Source: Zizania palustris
Lineage: Eukaryota; Streptophyta; Magnoliopsida; Poales; Poaceae
NCBI GenBank assembly: GCA_019279435.1
Contig: JAAALK010000289.1
Span: 11,786,342-11,850,341, forward strand
Direction: 5' to 3'
Length of the DNA stretch: 64,000 nucleotides
In this document: piece after piece, positions 33,108-45,111 of the stretch
How the letters are laid out: the number at the start of each line of letters is the position of its first letter
Numbering within the stretch: the first letter of the stretch is position 1
Notes under the pieces: generated by a model
Databases searched by the model: none
The model's input: the letters and a program-made list of their open reading frames with translations, nothing else
What the model was told of the DNA's origin: nothing
Made by a program: the position numbers and the translations under genes

Positions 33108-35160
33108 ATGACAAGTACATCTACATCGGCTGTGGGTACGTCTACAATGACTACTATATCTACATCGCCGATGGATCCCATGGGAGGCGCAGATATCGAC
33201 AACCACAACATCATGACGCCCACCCTTGAAGATATCCTTGAAGAGGACCGGGCAGAGATCGAGGACAAAATGAAAGCACTACGAGACCTCATGCTTCGGA
33301 GCTACATCAAGACACGTGCGGGCTTCATCAAGCGCGACGTCAACGTCCCCGACCTCGCTCAGACCTAGGTAACACCAACATAGCCTCCTTTTTCTTCTCT
33401 AGAGATTGAGCAAAAAATAGCCGCATCGGTAGATCAAGCTATTAGCGCTTAACTGGCCAACCATTTAGATTCGGCAGTTAGCTCTCAGGTAGAGGTGACA
33501 CTTAGAATGTTCGGCTTTATCGAAGCCGTACCTCTAGCTCTGATTGCTAGCGTACCTCCAATAAATCGCATTTACAACAGAACCGATGGTAGTACTGGCA
33601 AAGCCATTGTGTCTCTGGCCTTGACATCTATGGCCGAGACTAGTCACCATGCTTACAGCCAAACTAACACTGCTTACTATGCGCCATCTCCACCTACACC
33701 CGCGCTAGTTTTTGCCGCGTTGCCTGCGCCGCATGCTCCTGCTCAAACACGTAGGCCTGAACACGTCATACATCCCGAGCTAGCACATGAGGAGGACCCC
33801 CGCGGCCGACACGCCGACATACCGCCACGTGTCATGCCCCTGCATGAGAGACGCGTGCAGGCAAGAGGCCAAGACGACATTGAGGAGCGGATCCGCATGC
33901 TATTTAGGGAGTGCACTGGCTTCCTACCTAGGGGTCAGGCTAGGGTTTACCAGAAGCCTTACCCCGACCATTTCGACACTATACAATACCCTCGCGGCTA
34001 TAGAGTCCCTGAATTCACCAAGTTCGATGGTGAGGGCAGCAAAACCACAATAGAGCATGTCAGCCAGTTCTTAGCACAATGTGGAGAAGCTAGTGGGTCG
34101 GATGCTTTAAAGCTAAGACTATTTTCTCTTTCCCTATCCGACACCGCTTTCACTCTGTCTAGACGTGGGCTGAATTGGAACAAAAGTTTCATGACTTTTA
34201 CACTTGACATCGGTCAAACAAAAATATAACGAGAGTGTCTCCGAGTACATCAAGTGTTTTAGAGACACCAGAAACTAATGTTTTAGTCTCATTATTTCAG
34301 AAAGAGATTTGGCGGATCTAGCTTTCAACGGGCTGCATTTCAAGATTAGAGAAAGGCTAGACAACCAAAACTTTTTAGAAGTTAGCCAAGTCTTACAGCA
34401 GGCCCTGATCCAAGAAGGCCGAGCCAAAGATAAAAGGTTTATTCAAACATTTAATAAGCCTAGGGCTGAAGTCCACATCATGGAACACTCCGACGAGGAA
34501 GAGTCGGAAGAAGAAGAAGATTCGGCTGACATGTATGCAGCCGAATGGGTTTGGAGCGCTAAGAGTAAACCCGTCACTTGTTCTGAACTACGTCCATCTC
34601 CCACGAAGAGTCGGCCCAGCGAAGTCAAATACTCGTTTGATATAACTAAGTGCGATAAAATATTTGATTTTCTCTTGATAAGCCAGATTCTCAGGTTGCC
34701 AAAAGGCCAAGTCATTCCATCCACCGACAAGCTAAAGAAACGCCCCTACTGTAAGTGGCATGATTCGCGTTCCCATTATACTAATGACTACAATGTTTTT
34801 CGTCGACAGGTTCAATCGGCCATAGAAGAAGGATGATTGAAAATAGACACCAGTCCAAAGATGAAGCTGGACAAAGACCCCTTTCCCGTGAACACCGCCG
34901 ACCTCGACGAGAAGAGAGTACTGATTCAGTCAGAACAGGCTGGTTCAACTAAGGGGAAAGCGGTCATTATTGGAGAATCGCACACATGCACACTCGTACC
35001 AAAGAACACTGAAGTAGGAGTGTGGAAAAGAATTGTTAGCACATCTCCTTTGGCTAGGGCTCGCAAGAAACCAAAGGTGACATATCAGATGTTATTGAAC
35101 AAACATCAGAAAAGGCCAAGGAAACAGGTCCCCGCGCAAAAAGGCTAAGACGGCCAAAGG
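33108..35160 (+). pseudogene. G4 gag, broken
   Basis: ATG 33108 (MTSTSTSAVGTSTMTTIS) matches the G1 start. Open pieces are 33108-33368, 33495-34229, 34309-34836 and 34837-35148. The Gag core domain is at about 33960-34200 (YRVPEFTKFDGEGSKTTIEH, FLAQCGEASGSDALKLRLFS). The next part reads LHFKIRERLDNQNFLEVSQ, an acidic run (EESEEEEDS), and YCKWHDSRSHYTNDYN, a C-x2-H-x5-H-type segment like the non-standard zinc finger of Tat-group Gag. A TGA at 34834 and frame breaks near 33370 and 34230 disable it. The end (KKPKVTYQMLLNKHQ) leads into the 39-bp repeats. Confidence 0.88.
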
Positions 35161-35400
35161 GACCAAGGCAACTAGGAGGTGGCTTCAGACCACATTGGCC
35201 GAAACCTCAGTGTCCGAACCTTCCACACAGTGACTTTGGACCCCAGTGGTTGAACCCTCTGCATAGTGGCTTCGGACCCCAATGACCGGACCCTACGCAG
35301 AATGAGTTTGGCCCCCAATGGCCGAACACTTCACACGGTGAGTTCGGACCCCGATGGTCGGACTCAACTCCACTCTTGGCAAAGTCCGAAGCCATCATGA
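35161..35400 (+). repeat. 39-bp coding repeat in G4 gag
   Basis: Read in the Gag frame: SDFGPQWLNPLHS, GFGPQ(stop)PDPTQN, EFGPQWPNTSHG, EFGPRWSDSTP. Thirteen codons per unit, four to five units. Confidence 0.82.
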
Positions 35401-36276
35401 TCATGGATATGGACGCAAAGAGGTAAAGGAGGAGAAGTCTGAAGCCATCATGATCAAGGTGGTGTCTCAGGAAGCCCCAATCCTGAAGACCCCTTCACTG
35501 AAGCCCGGCGGAGGTGAGTCCCCTTCACCGGTTGAGATGACCAACCCGGCTCCCATTCCGAGCGACGACGATGACATGCTCGACGATGATTATATGCCTG
35601 TCTCTGAAGGACCCGCACCTTAAGCGATGGACATCAACGTCGTCATGTTGCCCGCCGAGTTCGCCCTACCACAAGATGAGGCCGAGGTCGCTCAGTTGCA
35701 CCTCGGCCCACGCAGTGCTATTTTTGAGAAACCCGAGGATATGGCTCGACACCTAAAGCCTCTCAACGTCAGGGGTCACATTGATGGGAAGCCGATATCC
35801 AGAATGCTTGTCGACGGCGGTGCCACTGTTAACCTCTCTGTTGAAGAAGCTTGGTAGGGGCGAGGAAGACTTAAAGAAAACTAACCTAATGCCTGATACA
35901 GTGGGACGACGATGACGTAGAAGTCATACCAGTAGACACTTCGGCCCAGGTAGCATTGGCCGATGTGTCCATCGACGCCATCCACAACAAAGTAGAGTGT
36001 CTATCAGGTAGGTACCTTTCGGATTACGACTTCGTTAGCGTATCCAGGGGACGTTTCATACTTGTGTCTGTAAAGCCGGCTGGTGTAGCATGACTATTTA
36101 TAGATTAGTAGCCATTTCCAAAAAAAGTAATCTTGATTGGCTGAAGTCTCGCGTAGAGCAATATTAGTCTTCTAAAGACAGTATTGCCGAAGCCATTGAA
36201 GATTTTAGCGAAGTAGAGAAATTAGGACATGGTTTTGCGTCGGCCGATCCTTTAGAAGAAGTTGACATAGGCAATG
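35401..36276 (+). pseudogene. G4 protease remnant and start of RT region
   Basis: 35401-35623 holds the acidic linker (SDDDDMLDDDYMPVSEGPAP). Protease appears as GKPISRMLVDGGATVNL (triad DGG, not DSG). Compared with G6, about nine bases are missing after TVNL and roughly 180 bases are missing near 35890, where ctaatgc joins directly to a cctgatacagtggga segment; this removes the protease flap and the LLGRDW block. The RT leader (SKKSNLDWLKSRVEQY) follows up to the C2 insertion at 36282. Non-functional. Confidence 0.85.
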
Positions 36277-36281
36277 GTAGC

Positions 36282-38268
36282 TGAGAAACCAAGGGTTGGT
36301 TTTGGAGTCTGTGATGAGTGATTGACAGAGTTTATCCTCTGATTCGAAGGGGTCCCTCCGAAGGTGTTCGGAGGTGGTTTCACCGAAGGGTTCGGTGGGT
36401 TTGGTTGCTGCAGCTATTGCAGCGGAGTGTGCCTGTCAGAGGGGTCCGACAGTACACGACGATTGGCTGTACTGAAGGGTTTGGTACTTTGGGCGGTACA
36501 CCGGAGTGTGTGCCGAAGGTTGCTAACCCGGAGAGGTCTCCGGAGTACTGGATACACTTGTCTGCTTGTCTGTGGTGCGCAGGGGACTTCGAAGGCGACG
36601 AATGGTTCGTAGCAAGTGAACCTGGGTCAAGCGGGAGGCTTGATGCCAGTGGAGCGGGGAGCTCCGTCACGAAGGCTGCGAAGGGGTCTAGGTCAGACCT
36701 CGGGTCGAGGTGCACCAGGAGAAGGCAGTAAGTGCGTAGCGTGGCTCCGGGTGAAGGTACTCCGAGACAAAGTCCTTGGAGTGAGGCACTTCGAAGGGTA
36801 CTCCGAATGGAGTGACTTCGGAGTATGGTGGATCAAGTCCTCAGCAGAGGCAAGGCGTTCGATGTGTGCTCCGGAGGGAGACACTCGAAGGTACCCGACG
36901 AAGGTCTCAGAAGTCGAGGTGCATCGAAGGCATGGTCCGGGTGAGGCTCGTCGAGGAGTGTGCTCGGGGAGAGACACTGTGACGAAGTGCTCATGGAATG
37001 CTTCATGCGGAGGCCTTGGACGAAGGAGGGACTTCGAAGGGTGGTACTCCGAAGGTGGGGCTTCAGAGTGAAGAAGGCTTCGGAGCGAGGCTAGCTCCAG
37101 AGCAAGGATGACTTGTGGTACTTCGGCCATGCATGGCTTCGGTACACGGACTGACAGAGTTCGAGCTGGGAGTAGCTGCGAAGCCGTGGTGGTCCACTCC
37201 GAGGGTGTTGGTGCGAAGGCCCAAGGGCTTTGACGGCTTCGGCTCAAAATCGTCATTGTATCGGAGGCTAACTTCGGTGAAGCAAAGGCCGTCGGGCTCA
37301 AGGCTTCTCACCGAAGCTACCGCACCCCTTGCGTGCGAAGGGGGGCTTCAGAAAAGTCAAAGACTGCAAAGGCTGACATTGTCTGCTCTGCAAAAAGCTG
37401 ACGCTGTCCCCTCTGCAAAGGTGACAGAGAAGCCTCCAGAATAAAGTTGACTACCTTTTGTACCCCTCTGTTCGGTAGAGACAAAACCAATGTAAACCCT
37501 AGGGGTGAAGTAGTCAATTCACTTGGGGTGAATAGTGGCTATAAATATGGGGGCTGGGTAGGTAACATTTAACACTTTGAGCATTCACTGTTGAGCTCCT
37601 ATACTAGCCACCACACTTTGTATTCATCCTGTGAGTTCATTTATTGTGTTCCTTGTTCAAGCAGTGAAGCCCTGCTTCTGTGTTGAGTTTCTGCTTGAGC
37701 TTGTTTGCATACCTCGCTAGTAGTAGTGCACCGAAGCCTGTCTAGGCGAAGGGTGTTTTGTGCGAAGTGTGCTTTTCAGTGTGCGTTCGCTCTGGGTAAC
37801 AGGAGGCTAGACCTCGCTGCTTACTAGCGAAGCCCTGATCGTAGCCCGTTTTTCTTTCTGTGTCGAAGCCCTTAGCGAAGTCCGTAAAGTGTGAGTTTAG
37901 ACCTTCATTGTACGAAGCCCCAGCACCAGTTGCTGTCGCTAAGTATTTTGTCGAAGTCCTCAGAGGGTAGTCCACTCTTGCGAAGGGTGAAGTGCGAAGC
38001 CTGCTCGAAGCACCCTGTGTGCGGAGCCTGCACTGACTTAGCAGAGTTGTTTTTCAGGGTTGTGGGTGGAGCGAAGTCTGCTTGACTTCGGACTTTTACT
38101 CCTTGCGAAGCCTGTGTTCGGAGCCATCAAATACCTCCGAACCTGAACTTCGAAGGGTGTGTTCGAAGCCTGTTCCTCAGTAGACTGAATTAAAATAGAA
38201 GGCTGTTTTAGCCCGAAATTTTAAAAGCTCCCATTCACCCCCCTCTGGTCGCCGTTTCCGGTCCAACA
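36282..38268 (+). repeat. C2 5' LTR
   Basis: TGAGAAACC to GGTCCAACA. Dense in TTCGGAG/CTCCGAA and CTCCGGAG palindromes. The long antisense open frame (37301-36693) also occurs in the other three LTRs of this family but has no recognisable domain. Confidence 0.95.
37539..37550 (+). promoter_or_regulatory. C2 5' LTR TATA box
   Basis: ctataaatatgg, conserved in all four C1/C2 LTRs and followed about 35 bases on by a variable start region. Confidence 0.7.
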
Positions 38269-38270
38269 AT

Positions 38271-38283
38271 TGGTATTAGAGCC
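38271..38283 (+). other. C2 primer-binding site
   Basis: TGGTATTAGAGCC, two bases after the LTR; initiator tRNA-Met type with one C-to-T change relative to C1 (TGGTATCAGAGC). Confidence 0.9.
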
Positions 38284-38333
38284 AGGTTAAGATCACCAGT
38301 TGACCTTAACCGGTTTTGTTATTTGTTGGCGAC

Positions 38334-40796
38334 ATGGACAGAGTTAGTAAAATTCCTCTGTTTGATGGGACTGATTTTGCATACTGGAAGGTGCGCATGG
38401 AGGCTTATTTGCTAAGCCAAGGAAATGCAATTTGGGAGATTGTGGACTCACAATACTCCATCCCTGAAACTCGCACCTCTCAAACAGAGAAGGATCAGTA
38501 TAATGCCAACTCCAAGGCAAGAAATATATTGTTCATTGGTTTGAGCAGAAGTGAGTTTGATAGGGTGCACCACCTTAGGACTGCTAGGGAAATTTGGACA
38601 ACACTCACTATTTTTCATGAGGGCTCTACACAGATCAAGGCCAGACACCAAAGCACATACAATCAATAGTATCAGCTGTTCGTGCAGGCACCTGGTGAAT
38701 CTATAGATGCCATGTTTTCTTGCTTTGCTGTGATAGTGAGTAACTTGCGGTCCAACGGGACGCTTGCTTACAATGATCATGATAGGGCTATCAAGCTTCT
38801 CTATGCTCTTGACCGTAGCATATGGGAAGTGAAGATATCCAGCATTGAGGAGTCCGCAGGTTATGACACATTGACCTGTGATGAGCTCTTCAGCAAGCTG
38901 AAGTCCACAGAGATTGCCAAGGCATCTCTTGCAGTGCACAGAAGCTCTTTGCCACAGCCATTGGCATTGGTTTCTAGCACTAGCCGTGGCACCACTGCAG
39001 AACCAAGCACATCAGGCACTTGTGTTTTTGCAGATGGTTTTGCTTTGTCCTCCCTGGTCTCCGTCACAAAGGAGCAGGTGGATACTCTAGATGATGATGA
39101 GCTTGCTCTCATTGCCAGAAGGTTCACTCGTTTTCACCATGAGAGACGGGATCACAGGAGAAGTGGTTTTAGTGGTTGCTTTGAATGTGGCGACACTTCT
39201 CATATCAAGGCCAATTGCCCTAAACTCAAGAAGAGAGATGAGAGTGAGCGCCCCAAATACCACAAGAAGGAGAGGAAACCCTTTGTGAAGGGCAAGCGCG
39301 GCAAGGTGGCTAAGAGAGTAGCCAAAGCCGCTTCCAGAGCATTTGTTGCTGCTCTCAGCGACATTGACACTTCCTCAACTGAGGAGTCGAGCTCTGAGGA
39401 GGAGGAGTCCCCAAGGAAGGAGGACAAGAAGGACAAGAAGAGACGAGATTTCACCGGCCTTTGCTTCATGGCCGACAGCGATCATAGCGGCGATGAGCTT
39501 GACTCATCTGAGGTACCTCTATCCTCTGACCAGCTTTTGATTAAATTAGATGAACTGAATGAAGTAGTTCTTGGTTAGGATAGATTACTTGTGCAAGCCG
39601 CTAGAGAAAGAAAAGACCTTAGACTTAGGCTAGAATCTGTTTCTACTGAGTATGCCATGCTTAAGTCTAAAGTAAATGATGCTGAATGTGAATCTTGTAC
39701 TATTGTCATGGGTGAGCTTGCTCAGTTGCGTTCTGTACATGCTCAAACTCTTTCTGATCTTGAGACTACACAGAAGTAGCTTTTGGTGGTTGATTCTAGA
39801 CCTCATGATATAATTGAATGCATGAACTGTTCTTTATTACGCGAGAGCATTAATTTACGTGATAAACATGTTCATGATTTAGAGGCTAGATTGGAGAGGG
39901 CCGGTAGTTCTAAGGATGTGCAACCTGTTTGTGACACTTGCATTACCCTTAAGGACCAGCTAGGCACTGCTAGAGAGCGAGCTAAAAACCTTAAGACTGA
40001 AAATGAGTACCTTCTTTCCGTGGTTAATAAATGCACTGAGGGAAAGGGTAGGATGGATTTGCTCTTGTCCAAGACCAAGATGTGTGCTGACAAAGCAGGG
40101 TTAGCTCTAGGTTTGGGTTTTGAGAGGATTCCTTCAGATAGTGGAAACAAAACTGTTTTTACCTCTCCCACTACCCTAGAGAAAGAGAGAGCTCTGTTAG
40201 ACACTCCATCAGCCAAAAAGCCTACCCGAGCTCAAAAGAAAACCACTCCTCCTGCCAAGAAAATCCCTCCCAAGAAAACCACTCAGCAGAAGCCCAAGGA
40301 GCCTATGAGAGTTGCTCCTAAGACCCATGAGAGTGCCCCCAGGAGAGTTTTTCATTGTTTCTATTGTCAGCGGGCGGGTCATTTGGTTGGGTTCTGTTTT
40401 TGTCGCATCAAGGATGAGCGACGCTCTCAGGCGATGAGTTACCAGGACATGCATTACCCATCTTTAGGTATGCATGAGTCTGAGTTGTACTATCGTCCTG
40501 TTTTCGAGGCTCCTCGTGCTTCTCGGAGAGGTTTTGATCCTCGAGGTGTTCACCATGTTCCATATGGTGGTAGACCCCGGGCGAGTAGCTTTGTACCTCG
40601 TCAGAGTAGGAGACCTCGTCATGTTGTTCGATCATAGCATGTAGGTGGACCTCGCACTTTGCATCATTCCGATTCTCTTGTGCGTAGACAGTCTACTTTT
40701 ACTGTGCCTACTACTCGTGTCACTCAGTGCTGGATGCCTCGTCATATTTTCACTCACCCCAGCACTGAGCGATCGAGATATTCTTATCATATGTAG
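38334..40796 (+). pseudogene. C2 gag
   Basis: ATG 38334 (MDRVSKIPLFDGTDFAYWK). Same layout as C1: UBN2-type Gag domain, zinc knuckle CFECGDTSHIKANC, basic and acidic blocks, possible coiled coil, Lys/Pro-rich stretch, and an intact second knuckle CFYCQRAGHLVGFC near 40360. TAG stops at 38667-38669, 39576-39578, 39777-39779 and 40635-40637 all stand where C1 has CAG. The frame then reaches TAG 40794-40796, present also in C1, followed in the same frame by protease. Without the four mutated codons, Gag would be about 820 residues. Confidence 0.92.
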
Positions 40797-42523
40797 GCGA
40801 CAGACCGAGGCTTGGAGGGCACGTGGATCATGGACTCCGGTTGTTCGCGCCACATGACCGGAGATGCAACATGGTTCTCCAGCCTCACCACAACCAAGCA
40901 AAGGGAACATATCACCTTCAGAAACAATCGAAGGAGTAGAGTGAAAGGTAAAGGTGTGGTAAGAATTAACTCGAATTTCACTCTCAAAGATGTCGCTTTG
41001 GTTGAAAATCTGGGATACAATTTGCTTTCTGTATCTCAGTTGCTTGATGAGGGCTTCGAAGTGCAATTCCATCGCGATACTTCGCAAGTACTTAATTCTG
41101 ATGGCGTTGTGGTGTGTAAGATCTTTAGAGTTGGGAGAGTTTTTGGAGCTGATTTTTCAGAATCATCTGTTTCTTCTCATTGTCTTGTTGCTCATTCTAC
41201 TTCTGAGCTTTGGAAGTGGCATAGGAGACTAGGGCATATGAGCTTTGAGTTGCTCGCTCGTCTGAGTGCCCTAGGTCTGATCCGAGGATTGCCCAAGCTC
41301 ATGTTTGAGAAGAATTTAGTTTGCGCGCCTTGTCGACATGGAAAGATGATTGCCGCTTCGCATTCGCCAGTCACCACAGTGATGACTGAACAACTCGGAG
41401 AACTTCTCCACATGGACACTGTAGGCCCTTCTCGGGTTAGTTCTTTAGGCGGCAAGTGGTATGTATTAGTCATTGTTGACGATTTCTCTCGCTACTCTTG
41501 GGTCTTCTTTCTTGCCAGCAAGGATGAAGTGTTCTCACACTTTCGGAGCTTGGCTTTGAGACTTTTCACTGAACTCCCTGGTGCACTGAAATTCATTCGA
41601 AGTGATAATGGCATCGAGTTCAAAAACAGTCTCTTTGTTGACTTTTGCATGGAGCATGGCATAGAACATCAATTCTCTGCTCTGCGGGTTCCTCAATAGA
41701 ATGGTGTCGTTGAGAGGAAGAACCGCACTTTGGTTGAGATGGCTAGGACGATGCTCGATGAGCATAGGACTCCTAGAAAATTCTGGGCTGAGGCCATGAA
41801 CACTGCATGTTACATCTCAAACCGTATATTTTTGCGCTCAATTTTAAACTTGACATCTTATGAGCTACGTTTTGGGAGACAGCCCAAGGTTACTCATCTT
41901 CGAGTTTTTGGCTGTCGTTGCTTTATCCTAAAACGTGGTAATTTGGATAAATTTGAGTCGCGATTTTCTGACGGGATCTTTTTGGGTTATACTACTCATG
42001 GTCATTCTTATCGTGTTTATAATTTGGAGACTAACACTGTCATCGAGTCATGTGATGTGACTTTTGATGAATCAACCCCCTCTGTTAGTTCTGCATTTGA
42101 ACAGGCAAATGAACACGACATGGAATAGACTATATTCGAAGAAGAAGATCCCAGAGAGTTCGAGGATGAACCCCTACTACCCTCGACATCAACCCCCGAA
42201 GCCGACCCTGCTTCGACTACTTCGGCTCAAGGTCCCGAAGCAACTACCTCGACATCGGTCATCTTGGACCACTCCAACGCACAAGTTGAGGGGGAGACTG
42301 CATCCCACCGCGAGGCTCCACATCATGTTCAAAGGATGCACCCTCCCGAGCAGATCATTGGTGAGCTTGATCAAAGGGTAACACGTTCTTATGCTCATTT
42401 CGTTGATTCAGCTTTTGTTGCTTCTTTCGAGCCCTTAGATATTAGTCATGCACTTTCTGATTCTAGTTGGATCAATGCCATGCATGAGGAACTTGAAAAT
42501 TTTGAGAGAAACCAAGTCTGATC
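40797..42523 (+). pseudogene. C2 protease and integrase
   Basis: Directly after the boundary TAG: ATDRGLEGTWIMDSGCSRH, with the protease DSG triad. The zinc region is LWKWHRRLGHMSFELL and CAPCRHGKM. The core triad residues are in HMDTVGPSRV, IRSDNGIEFKN and VVERKNRTLVEMART. TAG at 41697-41699 and 42126-42128 replace CAG of C1; TGA near 42521 replaces TGG. The integrase core otherwise stays in one frame, unlike C1, so each sister keeps a region the other has lost. Confidence 0.92.
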
Positions 42524-43964
42524 TTTAGTTGATCCTCCACCAAATGTTCATTTCATTGGAACAAAATGGATTTTCAAAAACAAACAAGGGGAGGATGGGA
42601 CTATAATTAGAAACAAGGCTAGACTTGTGGCTCAGGGTTATTCTCAATTAGAAGGGATTGATTTTACTGAAACTTTTGCACCTGTTGGTCGTCTTGAGGC
42701 CATTAGGATTTTGCTTGCCTTTGCAACATCCCGGGGATTCAAACTCTATCAAATGGATGTCAAAAGTGCCTTCCTTAATGGCTTCATAGGTGAAGATGTT
42801 TATTTAAAACAACCCCCTGGTTTTGAAAACCCCAAGTACCCACATAAAGTCCTTAATCTTCATAAGGCTCTTTATGGACTCAAGCATGCCCCTCGGGCTT
42901 GGTATGATAGACTTAAGTTTTTTCTGCTTGAGCGGGGCTATTTGATGGGATCTGTTGATAAAACCCTGTTCACTCTCAAGCATGGCAAAGATTTCCTCCT
43001 AGTTCAGATTTATGTGGATGATATCATCTTTGGTGGCTCTTCTCATGCTTTGGTTGCTGAGTTTGCAGATGCCATGAGCAGGGAATTCGAGATGTCCATG
43101 ATGGGCGAGCTTACATTTTTCCTTGGTTTGCAAATCAAGCAAAGCAAACAAGGTACTTTCGTCCACCAGACGAAGTACACCAAGGACCTGCTCAAGAAAT
43201 TCGACATGGCTGATGCGAAGCCACTCGCCACTCCAATGGCTACATCTGTAGCATTGGATCCTGACAAAGATGGAGAAGCCGTAGATCAGAAGTAGTTCCT
43301 AAGCATGATCGGCTCCCTCCTCTACTTGACTGCTACGAGGCCGGACATACACTTCGCAGTGTGTCTGTGTGCTCATTTTCATGCTTCACCACGAGCTTCG
43401 CACCGCCAAGCAGTAAAACGCATTCTAAGGTATCTCAAACGTACCCTTGAGTTCGGCATATGGTATTCAGTGTCTTCCTCTTTGTGTCTTCGAGGTTATT
43501 CCGATGCGGATTTTACTGGGTGTAGGATTGATAGGAAGAGTACCTCTGGTCCTTGTCATTTTCTGGGTACATCGTTGGTTTTCTGGTCTTCCCGCAAACA
43601 GTCTAGTGTTGCACAATCGACGGCTGAGGCCGAATATGTTGCTGCAGCTAGCTGTTGCTCTCAGATTCTGTGGATGGTTTCCACTTTGCGGGATTTCGGG
43701 TCAGATTATAAGAGTGTTCCACTTTTCTGTGATAACACTAGTGCTATTTGTATTGCAAACAACCCGGTTCAGAACTCCAAAACCAAACACATTGATGTGC
43801 GATATCATTTTCTCAGAGATCGCAATGAGAAGGGTGATATTGAACTTCAATATGTTGATACCCAACACCAGCTAGCCGATATTTTCACGAAACCCCTCGA
43901 TGCTTCTCGCTTTGCCTACTTGCGTGGGGAACTTGGTATTTGTCACCCTTACGACATTTTGTGA
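42524..43964 (+). pseudogene. C2 reverse transcriptase and RNase H
   Basis: RT is seen from VDPPPNVHFIGTKWIFKNK through YQMDVKSAFLNGFIGEDVYL and YVDDIIFGGS. RNase H has STAEAEYVAAAS, FCDNTSAICIANNP and KHIDVRYHFLRD, ending ICHPYDIL at 43964. One stop lies between them at 43293-43295 (GAG in C1, TAG here). Catalytic residues look intact. Confidence 0.93.
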
Positions 43965-45111
43965 GGAGGAGCAGTGTTGAATTAGTGTACATCTGCTAGC
44001 TTTGTGTGGAATTGCATTTACATCTTTTGCACTTATATGCCTATTATTAATTCATGAATCATGTCAGCTCAGCTCTATTTCATATATCTAAAACACAATG
44101 TGCATGATGTTTCTTTCCAAAATCAAATCATGCTCACTGCTTAGTCTTGGATCTAGCATGTTTAGGCAGGACTGCTTTAGCTATCTTTTATCTGCTTGAT
44201 AGAAAGACACCTTTTCTCTGGATGCTAATTTGTGCAACTTGAAAAATTGTTCTACATTTCATGGATATTCATAAAATGCTAAACAAATTATTCATTTAAT
44301 CAAAATTCAAAAATCCATGATTTACATGCTTCAAGTTAAAAGATCCAGGTGGGTTTGTTTGTTGAACTACTCTATTCTAGACTGCTTACCATTGCACATT
44401 GGTCTGAACTGGAATAGTGTAGTGTCTGCCAAAATCATTACCTTAAGCTTCTGATGGCTTTCATGCCTAGGCTTGGCTTGATTGGAAAGTATAAGGTGGA
44501 CAAACAAATAACCTCTGGCATTATGAAAAGAACAACAAAATTCATCTGATCATCAAGTTTGCTTTTAATGCTCCACTTGAACTGGACTTGTCTGTCTAGA
44601 GTAGAAATTGCCTAGCTTTGCGCAGTCCTTGCTTTTACTTGTCTAGTTACCTTGATTGAGTGGTGATGCTTTTATTTCAAAATTACAAAATCACATGCTG
44701 TCATCATGTTTTTAGAAAATGTTAAATTGAGCTGAGCACATGATAATTGGTATTAATATTGGCATATTTTTGCTTTATATGTCTTTGCAATTCTTCCCAT
44801 TTCGAAGCTATGCATCTTTTTTATGCTCCTTGATGCTTGCATTGCCAAAGGGGGAGAAATTGCTGAGTTCTCTGCAGCAAAGGGGGTAAATTAACTCAGG
44901 GGGAGTTTTTATCTTGCAAAGGGGAGATTTGTCAAAGGAGCTTTTATCTTGTAAGGGGAGATTACTCTTTTAAGAAGGGGGAGGAAAATTCTTTTGTCAA
45001 GTGACATGATTTGGCTCGTTTCTGAGTTTTTATGGTCACTTGTGAGCTGAAATTTTTTCAAATTTTCTTGAACTTGAATTTGGTTGTCAATGCACTCATC
45101 AAGGGGGAGAT
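43965..45111 (+). other. C2 3' non-coding region with polypurine tract chain
   Basis: No convincing ORF in 1.15 kb. Purine tracts at about 44847-44859, 44879-44888, 44898-44905, 44918-44926, 44952-44961 and 44972-44988 precede the one at 45101-45111 (aagggggagat) that touches the LTR. Confidence 0.85.

Noticed and set aside
43965..45111. Envelope-like ORF downstream of C2 pol, as in some Sireviruses
   Set aside because: No open frame of useful length with signal peptide or membrane segments in either C1 or C2.
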